Shown in pieces: positions 22,001 through 28,889 of a stretch of DNA of 60,000 nt (position 1 is its first letter; each line of letters opens with the position of its first letter). Origin of the DNA: Liolophura sinensis (lineage: Eukaryota > Mollusca > Polyplacophora > Chitonida > Chitonidae); assembly GCF_032854445.1 (NCBI RefSeq), contig NC_088302.1, positions 41,732,191-41,792,190 on the forward strand, in the 5' to 3' direction. The position numbers and the translations under genes are program-made. The notes below the pieces were generated by a model, which was given only the letters and a program-made list of their open reading frames with translations, did no database searches and was not told where the DNA came from.

Positions 22001-24597
22001 AAATAAGAAAACACTATGAATGCGGTGCACCGCACTAATTTGCCATGATTAGAAAAATTAAGCTTTGGAAAACATCTGCTTGCTAAGGGATGCTAACACA
22101 CATAAGGACGAATGGCTGTATTCAACTGCAGAAGTACATCGACAGTGGAAAATTCAACAGATTCAGCCTGCATGTACAAATTGTAACAGTATTTACAGAA
22201 ACAGGCAACATGGAAAAAAAGCATGACAAAAATAGAAAATTATCAGCTGGGTTTGAACCCCTCACTACCAGATATCATATACAATGCGTCTAGTTGTGAA
22301 AACCACAACAGCGTCTTGATCGAGTTAGACCTTGCCGATCACCGCGCCTAGTTAAGCATGTACATTGCAGGTTGCTCGACACATGGTGTTCAATCACCCC
22401 ACTCTAGTGTCCCCTCTGGTTTGCCTGGGCTCAGTTCAGTTTTGAGAACGGTATAGGACAGAGTGCATATAGATAACAGGAAATGTTAGGAGACTATGAA
22501 GATATGAAATTTTGATCTAAACAGTTAGATGGAATAAGCGGTGTTGTGTGTTCTCTTTGAAAAAGATCCTCACTTCAAAGCCCTGGCGTACGGTTTCGTA
22601 GTTACTTTTTTGTGCGACATCCTAAAGCCCGTCTCTTCCTTACGGGTATGTAAGTTCTAGACCTGACTAGAATTTGGAAACCGCGATATTTCTTTAACGG
22701 TTAAATCTGGCCTAGTAAGGGTAGCATGTTTTGGGTTCGTCATGACTCAAGGTACATCTGTGGATAGACATTTTTCGTATATTTCGCCATGGCTTTGAAC
22801 TTATATTGCTGATAGCACCGGGGTATTCTGTAAGACGGGTCGGGAGTTGGAGGTCACGTGAACACCCTTTCGTGTCCAAACAAAATGACCGCCGAATGTT
22901 TGAAAGGTCACTGCCACTTCACTAGCGACCAGTAAGGCCTAGTTGTACAAAATAACATCACGAAAGATCTGCAGAAATACTCATACTATCTGGAAAGCTG
23001 AAAATCATACAAATCAAACGGATACAAGATCGCTGACAGCAATTCAGAAAGAGGCATTGTCCTATGCATTAACGTTGGGAGGACCGTTTTCTTCACCCAC
23101 GCCGTTTGATACTAAGGAGATCACGTGGTCTCTATCTTCCGATCCGTCTTACGGAATGGGGAAATGCCATCGGGATTGTTGAGAATTACCCATGATGCAT
23201 TGCGAACAGGGTTTGCTTTACGTGCAAACATTGAAAATTGTCTGTTGATAGCTGTGGAGAGGAGGGAGAGTTGTTCATTTCTCGGTTTGAGTGACAGGCA
23301 GCCGACCTACGGGACGGGTTACCTCCAAAGCCTGTGTTAAATGCACAGGCTTATATTTCTATTTCTGAAGTAGAGTGGTGTCATTTAAATATTTCTAGCG
23401 AGAAAACTATAGATTCAAATCCGTTGACATTCACCAAAAACTACATGTCTTTGGCTACAATTTGGTGTCTCCGATTTGTGGCTTTCATAGTCCTCGAGTT
23501 ACAGGCAATTGAAATTACGTGACTGAAAAAAGTTTTTGACCATATCTCAAAAAGTTACAAAGATAGGCAAAATCAGTAAGCAGATTTGACATCAGCGTTG
23601 CCAAATACACCAGAATTGATGAAAACCTCGAACTTAGACACTTTTTCATGACGTCCTAAGTTCGACCAGTGGCGAGCTGCCAAAGTTTTCAATGCATGTT
23701 TAAGTTTTTTTCAAAGTTGTCCTAACTGGGGGATCACGCTACAAGTATATCAGATTTCTAAAGAACCCTTTCGTTGTTTCTTGAGATTTTTAAAGGTTAT
23801 CAAAATCTAAGATGGCCGCCCTCTCACGTGACCAAAGTTAATCAGAAACAACTCAAATTTACCTCGTAACCATGTTCCAAAATCACCAAATTTCAACAAC
23901 ATCCAATAAAAACTTTTCTTTTTACAACTCTTAAAGTTTTGAAAAAGTTTTCAAAATAAAGGAAGAAAAATAATGAAAATCCGAACGATTTCAATACGTG
24001 TCCCAGCACAGATTGCTTGGCCACCAGAAAATTGTTCATGTTTGATTTTCTCAATTTTGGATTATTAGCTTTATTAACACCAATCATGTACATGCCTAAA
24101 TACGGTTATAACCGTTTAAATTCCATGAATCCTGCTTGGAAATGAGTATGCACGTGTTGTATATTAACAAGATTGTATAGAGTGGGAACTTCCTGCACTG
24201 TATATATTGCAAATTCGAGATAACACAGAGTTTGATATTTCTCCCGGTCATGCATTGAGTCCTGTATTATTGTATTGTAACTTCCTCTGATTATGTCCTT
24301 TCGAGCACCAACTTCCTTGATTAGTCAAGTCTATTATTAATAGTCTCATTTATGCATTTACATATCAAATCTGTACTAGCTTGCATTTTGTGTGAAATAA
24401 GTGGCCACTTTGCGAACAAAAAATTATGCGGTATTTTAGGAGAGAAAGGAATCACCAACTCATGATTATATTATTAATACTTTAATTTATGGTTATATTT
24501 CAGAGAAGCTCTTGATGTATTCTGTCGTATATTTTCTTCACGAACTCTGCGTACTGAATCCAGCAGCCCTTCTGCAGACAGCATGAATTTGGGATGA
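82..24597 (+). CDS. MSH3: MSH3 DNA mismatch repair protein, C-terminal part (14 exons; 5' end lies before the window)
   Basis: Fourteen exons with GT-AG borders and matching phases join to 641 codons plus stop. MSH3 partners MSH2 in the nuclear MutSbeta heterodimer, which binds insertion/deletion loops and uses ATP to recruit downstream repair factors. The visible order is end of connector, lever (residues like [11 protein letters not shown]), clamp, then the ATPase with Walker [10 protein letters not shown], the STFMVEL motif, Walker [11 protein letters not shown] and the conserved TH of FVTHYP, then the helix-turn-helix dimer region [13 protein letters not shown]. The family is MSH3 rather than MSH2 or MSH6 because of long runs matching vertebrate MSH3 as I remember it, such as [12 protein letters not shown] and [11 protein letters not shown]. 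The mismatch-binding N-terminal domain is outside the window. No frameshift interrupts the joined exons. Introns are unusually rich in tandem repeats. Confidence 0.96.
197..690 (+). other. MSH3 intron, no feature seen
   Basis: AT-rich intron between window exons 1 and 2. I see no repeat array, SINE or open frame of interest. Confidence 0.8.
691..885 (+). CDS. MSH3: MSH3 window exon 2 (start of lever domain)
   Basis: Acceptor ATCTTCAG ends at 690; donor GTAAGT starts at 886. The translation includes [14 protein letters not shown], then [20 protein letters not shown] and [10 protein letters not shown], the hallmark start of the MutS lever domain (GSLxxxLDxTxTxxGxRxLxxWxxxPL). It ends with two bases of a split codon. 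Confidence 0.96.
886..2406 (+). other. MSH3 intron
   Basis: Mostly unique AT-rich sequence. The only element I recognise is a SINE 3' fragment at 2250-2368. The short open frames here (for example 1739-2107 on the minus strand) have no family features. Confidence 0.75.
2250..2368 (+). mobile_element. SINE family A, 3' fragment
   Basis: Holds the family A tail: CCACCATAATGCTGG, a region like TACAGCGTAAAACACC, then AAATAAATAAAT. The tRNA-like head is missing. Confidence 0.75.
2407..2539 (+). CDS. MSH3: MSH3 window exon 3 (lever)
   Basis: Acceptor GTTGCAG ends at 2406; donor GTAGAC starts at 2540. The translation [13 protein letters not shown] then [15 protein letters not shown] matches the conserved lever helix (RLDAVxxL...LPDIERGLCSIYHKK in vertebrate MSH3). 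It ends on a codon boundary. Confidence 0.96.
2738..2930 (+). repeat. Degenerate dispersed repeat, copy 1
   Basis: Shares with 3300-3470 a block reading GGTGAGGAGCAGTGGTTTTC, then a pyrimidine-rich stretch, GCATGTACATG and a GTCAGTT segment. It looks like an old SINE-like element; the family is not recognised. Confidence 0.5.
2932..3161 (+). mobile_element. SINE family A, 5' truncated
   Basis: Contains GAGCCTCTCACCAATGC, the box B-like GAGTTCAAGTCC, GGATGGTGTGGGTTT, GATGCTGGCCGCCGTCGTAC and the AAATAAATAAAT tail. The box A head is absent. Confidence 0.85.
3230..3286. repeat. Inverted repeat (hairpin), 25-bp arms
   Basis: The left arm 3230-3254 (GTTGAGTGTTCAGGTC...) and right arm 3262-3286 (...GAACACTCAAC) are near-perfect reverse complements around a 7-base spacer. 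A third, direct copy of the arm core (GCTTTAGTCAAGAGCAG) follows at about 3301. Confidence 0.75.
3300..3470 (+). repeat. Degenerate dispersed repeat, copy 2
   Basis: Second copy of the element at 2738-2930. It ends in a CACTCACTCACTCA-type tail near 3440-3465, as many SINEs do. Confidence 0.5.
3741..4005 (+). mobile_element. SINE family A, full-length tRNA-derived copy
   Basis: Best copy in the window. It has a tRNA-like head with box A TGGCTCAGTTGGTTAGCGCG and box B GAGTTCAAGTCC, then the body (GGATGGTTGTGGG, CATAATGCTGGCCGCC, TATTCTTGAGTACAGC) and an AAATAAATAAAT tail. SINEs are copied by LINE enzymes and encode no protein. Confidence 0.9.
4081..4268 (+). CDS. MSH3: MSH3 window exon 4 (lever/clamp)
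   Basis: Acceptor CCTCCTCAG ends at 4080; donor GTACAC starts at 4269. The translation starts [16 protein letters not shown], matching CSTQEFFLIVKTLYHL of vertebrate MSH3, and contains [20 protein letters not shown]. It ends with AG of a split Arg codon. Confidence 0.96.
4385..5260 (+). repeat. Intronic minisatellite, unit about 37 bp, about 24 copies
   Basis: Tandem units reading GGAGCAAAGCTTGTGCTAGT then TGTTCAAAGGTGGA. Variants alternate (GAGGACTAAAGC / AGGAGCAAAGC, CTTGTTCTAG / CCTGTGCTAG) in a partly regular order, which suggests block duplication. It fills most of the intron between exons 4 and 5. Confidence 0.93.
5408..5576 (+). CDS. MSH3: MSH3 window exon 5 (clamp)
   Basis: Acceptor TTCTTTTCAG ends at 5407; donor GTTAGT starts at 5577. 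It reads [20 protein letters not shown], then a charged helix and [10 protein letters not shown], equivalent to the MSH3 clamp. The donor is weaker than consensus, and a degenerate repeat of it follows directly. Confidence 0.95.
5577..5840 (+). repeat. Degenerate tandem repeat seeded on the exon 5 donor
   Basis: Units of about 19-20 bp (GAGGCTAGTCATGAGAACA) repeat about a dozen times. The first unit spans the exon 5 end and donor (GGAG|GTTAGTCATGA). One unit at 5726-5734 reads GAG|GTAAGT, a better donor consensus than the real one. Confidence 0.75.
6169..6233 (+). CDS. MSH3: MSH3 window exon 6 (clamp)
   Basis: Acceptor TTTCATTACAG ends at 6168; donor GTGATT starts at 6234. This 65-bp exon reads [20 protein letters not shown], matching FMIEIKNS...IPTDWVKV of vertebrate MSH3. 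It ends with two bases of a split Ser codon. Confidence 0.95.
6234..7179 (+). other. MSH3 intron with a GT microsatellite
   Basis: Nothing recognised apart from the dinucleotide run at 7026-7087. The CVCVCV and HTHTHT open frames there are products of the repeat. Confidence 0.8.
7026..7087 (+). repeat. (GT)n microsatellite
   Basis: About 29 uninterrupted TG dinucleotides inside the intron before window exon 7. Confidence 0.97.
7180..7296 (+). CDS. MSH3: MSH3 window exon 7 (clamp to lever return)
   Basis: Acceptor TTGTTTTCAG ends at 7179; donor GTAAGG starts at 7297. It reads [20 protein letters not shown] then [18 protein letters not shown], the conserved SRFHSPFI block and long helix of MutS proteins. 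It ends with GA of a split Asp codon. Confidence 0.96.
7365..7508 (+). mobile_element. SINE family A, 3' fragment
   Basis: Diverged body and tail: GGCAACCTGCGGATGGTC, CATAATGTTAGCC, CCTTGAGTACGACGTAAAA and an AAATAAATCAATAAA end. Confidence 0.78.
7782..7889 (+). CDS. MSH3: MSH3 window exon 8 (lever return helix)
   Basis: Acceptor TGTTTCCAG ends at 7781; donor GTAAGG starts at 7890. The translation [20 protein letters not shown] then [15 protein letters not shown] matches the helix leading to the ATPase (HHLATVDCIFSLAKVA). It ends with CG of a split Arg codon. Confidence 0.96.
7890..8325 (+). other. MSH3 intron, 5' part, no feature seen
   Basis: Unique AT-rich sequence before the SINE at 8326; no repeat or gene seen. 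Confidence 0.75.
8326..8548 (+). mobile_element. SINE family A, 5' truncated
   Basis: Has GACCCAGGAGCCTCTCACC, box B-like GAGTTCAAGT, GGATGGTCGTGGGTTTCCCC, the ATGCTGGTCGCCGTC block and an AAATAAATAAG tail. The region after GTCGCCGTC carries a short AT-rich expansion (AATATAAAATATT). Confidence 0.85.
8566..8664 (+). mobile_element. SINE family A, second 3' fragment
   Basis: Short tail copy (CCACCATTATGCCGG, TATTCTTGAGTACAGTG, then AGATAAATAAATT) directly behind the element at 8326-8548. Confidence 0.65.
8658..8834 (+). repeat. Tandem partial copies of the exon 9 splice acceptor and exon start
   Basis: Two decayed copies precede window exon 9, with copied exon starts at 8711 (TTTGCAG|ACCTGATTTTG) and 8780 (TTCCAG|ACCCGATATTG). 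The real exon starts at 8835 (TTGCAG|ACCTGATATCG). In exon phase the first copy reads [13 protein letters not shown] against [13 protein letters not shown] in the real exon. A shorter relic (IKMRIDQ) is at 8658-8682. None has a matching donor, so they are probably not used as exons. Confidence 0.78.
8835..8949 (+). CDS. MSH3: MSH3 window exon 9 (start of ATPase domain)
   Basis: Acceptor TTCTTGCAG ends at 8834; donor GTGAGT starts at 8950. The translation includes [19 protein letters not shown] then [11 protein letters not shown], the GRHPVI...YVPN block that opens the MutS ATPase. It ends on a codon boundary. Partial tandem copies of its 5' edge lie upstream. Confidence 0.97.
8950..9311 (+). 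other. MSH3 intron, no feature seen
   Basis: Short AT-rich intron; nothing recognised. Confidence 0.8.
9312..9469 (+). CDS. MSH3: MSH3 window exon 10 (Walker A)
   Basis: Acceptor TCTCTTGCAG ends at 9311; donor GTATGG starts at 9470. It carries the ATP-binding P-loop GPNMGGKSS (codons at 9342-9368), followed by [20 protein letters not shown] and a segment ending in FDAVFTR. All P-loop residues are intact. Confidence 0.98.
9470..10080 (+). other. MSH3 intron with poly-T and an old SINE
   Basis: Contains a 22-base T run at 9642-9663 and a degenerate SINE at about 9770-9930; otherwise nothing recognised. Confidence 0.75.
9770..9930 (+). mobile_element. Degenerate SINE (box B-like head)
   Basis: Has GAGCAATGAGATCATGTGTT, then TCAAATCTAGCTC resembling a box B, a GTCAGGAGGTTGG stretch and a short A-rich end. 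A related copy lies at 24765-24955 (AATGAGGTCACAGGTTCAAA). The family is not identified. Confidence 0.5.
10081..10267 (+). CDS. MSH3: MSH3 window exon 11 (Walker B and signature)
   Basis: Acceptor CTTCCCACAG ends at 10080; donor GTAAGT starts at 10268. The translation has [18 protein letters not shown] (the ST motif that reaches across the heterodimer interface) and [16 protein letters not shown], the Walker B and adjacent loop. The catalytic Asp-Glu pair is present. It ends on a codon boundary. Confidence 0.98.
10320..12076 (+). repeat. Large intronic minisatellite, two related unit types
   Basis: About 1.75 kb of CAGCTGGCTCCTCTCAGCTA-based units. Up to about 10900 the units are about 35 bp with ACATGTATTTTCTCC spacers. 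From about 11100 they are about 40 bp with TACCACACATGTAGTCACTC spacers. The change in spacer shows a second phase of expansion from a variant unit. Open frames here merely read the repeat. Confidence 0.93.
12077..12106. repeat. Perfect 30-bp AT-rich palindrome at the minisatellite end
   Basis: TTATACCATATATAT is followed immediately by its reverse complement. It marks the abrupt right end of the array at 10320-12076. Confidence 0.9.
12107..14400 (+). other. MSH3 intron, 3' part
   Basis: Apart from the inverted repeat at 12188-12444 I recognise nothing. Weak short direct repeats (ATTAATGTTTACCATAC-like) occur at about 13290-13430. Confidence 0.65.
12188..12444. repeat. Imperfect inverted repeat, arms about 65 bp (MITE or foldback candidate)
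   Basis: The arm at 12188-12252 (CAAACATTT...TATGAACCATACT...CAGACATCA) matches the reverse complement of 12379-12444 (TGACGTCCGAG...AGTATGGTTCATA...AAATGTTTA) at roughly three quarters of positions. The spacer is about 125 bp. No flanking target duplication was identified. Confidence 0.65.
14402..14510 (-). mobile_element. SINE family A, 3' fragment
   Basis: Reverse-strand tail: TTGATGTTTTACGCCGTACT, CAAGAATATT, CGACGCCGGCCAGCATT and ACGACCATCCACAAGTTGC. Confidence 0.8.
14673..14786 (+). CDS. MSH3: MSH3 window exon 12 (ATPase, TH motif)
   Basis: Acceptor GATGTCTACAG ends at 14672; donor GTAAGT starts at 14787. It reads [19 protein letters not shown] then [14 protein letters not shown], matching [17 protein letters not shown]...NYHMGFLV in vertebrate MSH3. 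It is in phase 0 at both ends, which constrains the start of exon 13. Confidence 0.97.
15041..15249 (+). mobile_element. SINE family A, 5' truncated
   Basis: Has AAGGTTCAAGTCCAGC, CCAGCAACCTACGGATGG, CGGGCTCTGCCTGGTTTCC, GATAATGCTGGCCACC and a long AAATAAATAAAT tail. Confidence 0.88.
15552..15855 (+). repeat. Short 78-bp repeat array (about 4 units) beside the assembly gap
   Basis: Same unit as the main array at 16562-21476. Unit starts are at 15623, 15701 and 15778; the first unit is 5' truncated, and the third is 77 bp because one T is missing. It leads into the damaged exon copy at 15864. Confidence 0.9.
15864..16030 (+). pseudogene. Second, frameshifted copy of MSH3 exon 13
   Basis: Nearly identical to 21485-21654 but 3 bp shorter. 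Each difference removes one base from a homopolymer (GGGG to GGG, CCC to CC, TT to T), so the frame is lost within the ATPase end. All three being homopolymer losses beside an N gap points to uncorrected long-read sequence or an alternative haplotype rather than an ageing pseudogene. The intact copy downstream is taken as the real exon. Confidence 0.8.
16031..16354 (+). repeat. Duplicate of the intron after exon 13
   Basis: Matches 21655-21976 with a few substitutions and homopolymer changes, up to the first N. Similarity increasingly breaks at the gap edge (GTTTACGGTACC against GTTACGTTCC). Confidence 0.88.
16355..16554. other. Assembly gap, 200 N
   Basis: Exactly 200 N, a conventional fixed-size placeholder, so the real distance is unknown. 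It lies between the duplicate exon 13 flank and the main 78-bp array. Confidence 0.99.
16562..21476 (+). repeat. 78-bp tandem array made of intron-end plus exon-start of MSH3 exon 13, 63 units
   Basis: The length is 63 x 78 + 1 bp; the single extra base lies at about 18943. Each unit starts GTGATGTGTCGGAATGTG or GTGCTGTG..., continues GATAACGCCCTCAGTGACAC and GTTTCTG, and ends in the pyrimidine-rich TTTGTGTTTTAATATAG. The real exon start follows the same order (GTGATGAGTCAGATTATG...GATAACGCCATC...GTTTCTG), so the array arose from that exon's 5' edge. Because 78 is a multiple of 3 and the unit lacks stops in two frames, giant open frames exist on both strands. They read repeat ([18 protein letters not shown]) and are not taken as protein. 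Higher-order blocks of 780 bp (10 units) and 858 bp (11 units) are visible. Confidence 0.95.
21485..21654 (+). CDS. MSH3: MSH3 window exon 13 (ATPase end, helix-turn-helix)
   Basis: It reads [19 protein letters not shown] then [20 protein letters not shown] and the ELEEIIAGK helix, matching vertebrate MSH3 (FVTFLYQITRG...SYGLNVAKLADVP). Donor GTAAAA starts at 21655. Exon 12 ends in phase 0, so the acceptor must be GATGAG ending at 21484. The nearer TTTAG ending at 21476 would put the exon out of frame. An unseen micro-exon is the alternative. Confidence 0.92.
21655..24503 (+). other. Last MSH3 intron
   Basis: About 2.8 kb. The first 320 bp are duplicated at 16031-16354. A box B-like sequence in reverse (GGGTTTGAACCCC at about 22248) hints at an old tRNA-derived element on the minus strand between about 22230 and 22350. 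Otherwise nothing recognised; short open frames at 22943-23340 have no family signature. Confidence 0.65.
24504..24597 (+). CDS. MSH3: MSH3 window exon 14 (C-terminus and stop)
   Basis: Acceptor TTATATTTCAG ends at 24503. The split codon AG|A gives Arg, then [17 protein letters not shown], which follows the pattern of the vertebrate end (KRLKYFAKLWTMHNAQDL), then a Ser-rich tail ending in NLG and TGA at 24595-24597. The phase fits exon 13 and the spacing of R, L, F and I/L is conserved. Similarity is low over a short stretch, so confidence is lower than for other exons. Confidence 0.8.
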
Positions 24598-24764
24598 TAG
24601 AGACCTCAACATTTAGCCCTTGGCTAGCCCTTGTGTAATGTAAATGCACCACTGACTGGAGTTCTCTGTTAACTTTTGTAAGCTATTTAATGTCAAATAC
24701 TGTATAACATTGATTAAGACAGCAAGGATCATGTCAAGTTGTGACACCCTGTGTGGTTTATACT

Positions 24765-24955
24765 GGAATGTGACCGAGCCAGCTGATTGTCCTCTGAACA
24801 ATGAGGTCACAGGTTCAAATCTAGCTCTAGTAGCTTTAGCTGAAGCATTGATTCAGGAGCTTGGTCAGGTAATTGTCAAGGGGTGATAGTTTACCTGTAC
24901 TCCAGACACCGTAGACTCCAGCGTAGCATGAAACGTCAGTCAAATAAACGAATTA
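24765..24955 (+). mobile_element. Degenerate SINE, related to 9770-9930
   Basis: Has AATGAGGTCACAGGTTCAAA followed by TCTAGCTC (box B-like), CAGGAGCTTGGTCAGG, then GCATGAAACGTCAGTCAAAT and a short AAATAAAC tail. Confidence 0.55.
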
Positions 24956-25704
24956 GGTGAATCCTGAGTATAACATGACATAAGTATCATTATCAGACAG
25001 ATGGGCATGTAGGCTACCGTAAAGCCAGGTTAAAATCAAAGTGAAGGTTATTTAGTTACATTTTCATGTATTCATGTGAACAACTGTTTCTTCGTTCTGA
25101 ACATGGGCACGAAGTGCTCTTTGAATTTGTGTTTCAGAGATAGTAACATGGTGTTTTGAACTTATGGTTTAACATGTTTAGAGTGAGCCAACATGTAAGA
25201 ACTGGCATTAAGAGTTAGAACTTATGTTAAGCCCTCTGTGTTCATAATTGGAGTGAATAAAATGTACGATACGCATATCATGTTATTCAGCATATCATGT
25301 AGAAACAACATTACAATTCGTGTGGGTAATCACTTGTAACATAAGTGTATGTAATAAGGCGATGTAATGCTATTAAAAATGAAAATGTAAAACTATTATT
25401 CAAAACTTTCCTCTTTATAGGAAATGTTTCATTGTGCTTTGATTATATTAATAGCAAGTTACACTTTAGCAAAGGCAATAATTTGAGCTATTCTTGGTAA
25501 AAACAAAGAAAATGCGTAATTACCGGTGGCGAATATGGATTTTTAGCCAAAAATCTCCGGGTATCTCATGTGGCTGGATATGACCATGCGAAGTTCAAGT
25601 GGCAAAAATCTCACATTTCGAGGTGCAAGTATTGCTGAAATTCGAGCTTTGCAGGCAGTGTATGTGGTGTTCACCTGAATTTTCAGTATTTAAATTTTTG
25701 AAGA

Positions 25705-25810
25705 TTGACCTTTGTTTAACGCCATACTCAAGATTTTTTCACGTATACACTGACGGTCAGTCCAAGAGTGGAAAAAACTGGACCGCCCGGGGTACCCCAC
25801 CGACCTTTGA
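25705..25810 (-). mobile_element. SINE family A, diverged 3' fragment
   Basis: Reverse-strand remnants: TTTAACGCCATACTCAAGAT, ACGTATACACTGACGGTCAG and ACCGCCCGGGGTACCC. Confidence 0.5.
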
Positions 25811-26841
25811 CCAATTATTGAAGAACTTTCCTACATGTGACGTACATATATGCACACCCTAGAAAAGTGGTCTTCACGTTTATATGCGCAAGCGACCACA
25901 CGAGCGTGACTGACCACCTATTGTCACCATTCAACCGCAAGCACTTTCAACACATTTGATCGAAGCCGCTTATGAACGAATGTCACCTGAACTTGGTAGA
26001 TAAATGTTAATAGGACGTGATATAATTACTGACGTGGGAGGAAAATGAGTTTTTCATGTGCATGTACTGACCGAAAGGCTTACGGGCAACGTTCTATCTT
26101 AGAAAGAACCTGCGGCCCGAAACAGTATATTTTTGGATAGTATCTCTTGTTGAATTGGAAGACCCAGCGGTGTGTGTAAGTGTGGTTTTCTGTAGTTGTA
26201 GTTTTCTGAACCGTGGACATTCACATTCATACGACTTTGCACAGTCTAACGTTCGTTGAAGATTGTCTTCAAATCCGAAGGTCTAACGCGCGAAACTTTG
26301 TCATGTATCCGTCGGAAGACATTCGTATACTAGCCGTCAACCAGAGTGGACACTCCTTGTCACTCATCCCAAGGCCAATTCTAAAAACGTTTGTTTTTCC
26401 AGTAACAACTTGCGACGTTGATTGAAATCGTCACAAAACAAACAAGATCTAACAAATGCTACAAGGCGAGATATGTGCACGCCATGTGCAGGACCTTCCG
26501 ATATGCGGTCTGTCACTTTTCATGCAAAAGTCGGTTCCGATATGCGGTCTGTCACTTTTCATGCAAAAGTCGGTTGTTAAGCCTAGCCACGGCGGTTTCC
26601 TCTGCTTCTAAAACTTACCGCCGTACTATAAGTGCAAACATTTTTATTGTGAACTAATCAAATATAGTAATCAAGTAGTTGTGGATGCATGTTGTCGAAT
26701 ATGTTATACATTTTAGTTCAATAAAACCTTCAATATTTGAAAAGGAAAAACTTGGTGAATGTTTTAAAAAAATGTCCTAAAGCGTAGTGACTGAAACTAG
26801 AAATTATAGGTAACCTGAAACTCCATTCCCCATCATCTGAC

Positions 26842-26915
26842 TGACGTCATCGTTGTTATATGGCATGGCTTAATATGGAACCCCCAAACTCTGCGCACAA
26901 GCAGAGCACGTGCTC
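26842..26915. promoter_or_regulatory. CRE plus E-box palindrome, copy 1 (candidate)
   Basis: A full CRE TGACGTCA (26842-26849) lies 57 bp before a perfect 12-bp palindrome GAGCACGTGCTC (26904-26915) with a CACGTG E-box at its centre. Both are kept in all three units, about 3 kb upstream of the first coding exon. Whether a promoter or 5' UTR exon lies here cannot be told from sequence alone. Confidence 0.35.
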
Positions 26916-27407
26916 ATTACGTACATTATTTATTACTCTTCTGTGCCAACAGAGCCCAGTTTTATACAGTGAGATAGTAAATAATTAGTTCAGTAACATG
27001 ACATGCAAATGTGAATTTTCACATTTCCCTGTTATAAATTACAAGCGCTTAAATGAATTTAAAACAATACATCATTCTATACAGTCCAGTGCTTCATTAC
27101 CTGATAGGAATACTGGAATCTATCAGTCTCTGACACTAGTGGTGGTGCAATTATGTAAGCTGATTGGACATCAGGACGTACGCCATAATTTACATTTTAC
27201 ATCATTTCCGGCCAGTTAGAATGAAAATATCATCGCTGCTCATGCCGCCAGGGTTTTATTATTGATACCATCGGGGAACAATACAACTCTTTAAGTGCGT
27301 TCGATTATGATGTAAAGGTGTCACCCTTTTGGCCGATTTCAGTCAAAATTTATTCAGTTAAATTTTGACCGTGGATTTATTCTGCGTTGGACGAAAAAGT
27401 GTGTCTT

Positions 27408-28255
27408 GAGGAGCAAAGCTTGTCTGATTGTTTAAGGTTCAGTTTGATTGATACGGTAAAGTTTGTGACATTTTTCATTTTGTCTCGTACGGCTCACTTT
27501 GTCTGACATGGTTTACATTGTATGATATGATTGAGTTTGACGTGGCTTAGATCGTCTGATGTGGTTTGGTTTAATGTGTGTCAGTTTGTGTGATACGGTT
27601 TAGTTTGTGTGATGTGATTTAGTTTGTCTGATAAGCCATATCAGACATATGGTTTGTCTGATAAACCATATCAGACGTGGTTTAGATCGTCTGATGTAGT
27701 TTGGTTTAATGTGTGTAAGTTTGTGTGATACGGTTTAGTTTGTGTGATGTGATTTAGTTTGTCTGACAAACCATATCAGACATATGGTTTGTCTGATAAA
27801 CCATATCAGACTTTTGGTTTAATGTGTGTAAGTTTGTGTTGATACGGTTTAGTTTGTGTGATGGGATTTAGTTTGTCTGATAAGGTTTTATTTCGTCTGT
27901 ATAATATGACTCAGTTTGTGTGAAATGGTTTAGTTTGTCTGATATGGTTTAGTTTGTCTCATGTGGTTCAGTTTGTCTGATATGGTTTAGTTTGTCTGAT
28001 ATGGTTTAGTTTGTCTGATATGGTTTAGTTTGTCTGATATGGTTTAGTTTGTCTCATGTGGTTCAGTTTGTCTGATATGGTTTAGTTTGTCTGATATGGT
28101 TTAGTATGTCTGATATGGTTTAGTTTGTCTGATATGGTTTAGTTTGTCTCATGTGGTTCAGTTTGTCTGATATGGTTTAGTTTGTCTGATATGGTTTAGT
28201 TTGTCTGATATTTGTCTTAAATGGTTTAGTTTGTATGAAACGTTTAGTTTGCTTC
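27408..28255 (+). repeat. Minisatellite with palindromic modules, copy 1 (2 modules)
   Basis: Built on a 19-bp unit GTTTAGTTTGTCTGATATG. Near its start, modules of about 133 bp carry TCTGATAAACCATATCAGA-type hairpins separated by CATATGG; this copy has two. The array opens with GAGGAGCAAAGCTTGT, which also occurs in the MSH3 minisatellite at 4385-5260. Confidence 0.9.
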
Positions 28256-28889
28256 ACAGGACACTTTCATAAAGCTTCATAATTAATTTTTTTATAAATT
28301 TCCCTGTAACTAACTTTTAAGTGTTGTGTTTACCATTATGATTTGTAAAAATCTTGTAGTTTGACATTATTTTACAGCTTGCAAACACGCATTAAGCAAC
28401 GAAACATTTCAAGGTGTTAGAACTGACAATTAACAGCATTAAACTTGAAAAATACTGACGTTTAAATATTTGCGTTTTAAAAGTGTATCAACAGAAGTGA
28501 TGCCACCTACCTCATGTTATATCCATGCTTCGGTGTTTCTCCCAAATTGTTCCAAATTATAATAATGGTGTGGCTGATTTGAAATTCAGTCGAGTTCCCG
28601 TTTTGCGTGATATGGTTAATCTGTCCACCAGAAACAGCGGGATCTGTCATGTTGCTTTGCCCGTCTCTCCGTCATCCCGAGATTTGTGTAACCAACTTTT
28701 CCATATCCTATGAATTACCAGCTACTTTCAAAGTTATAAAATACGTTGCCGTATAATGTTAAGCTATCTACTGGGTTATTTTATAACAAAGTGTATTTAA
28801 ATAGCGCCTTTCAAACTTTTTCGGATTTTTAAGTTCACCTTCGATGCATTACAGTTTTTGCAATATATGTCGTATAGATGTGGTATTTA

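Larger units (their letters stand above)
24598..26125. other. Intergenic region between MSH3 and the receptor cluster
   Basis: Holds the MSH3 3' UTR and a possible poly(A) signal AATAAA at 25256-25261, a degenerate SINE at 24765-24955 and a reverse SINE family A fragment at 25705-25810. No gene seen. Confidence 0.65.

Noticed and set aside
22943-23340. Two overlapping open frames in the last MSH3 intron
   Set aside because: Short, no homology recognised, within an intron of a well-supported gene.
26213-26657. Short open frames kept in all three units (RRSNARNFVMYPSEDIRILA)
   Set aside because: The frame ends differ between units and the units are so similar that conservation carries no weight; no family recognised. 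Could be a 5' exon, but nothing shows it.
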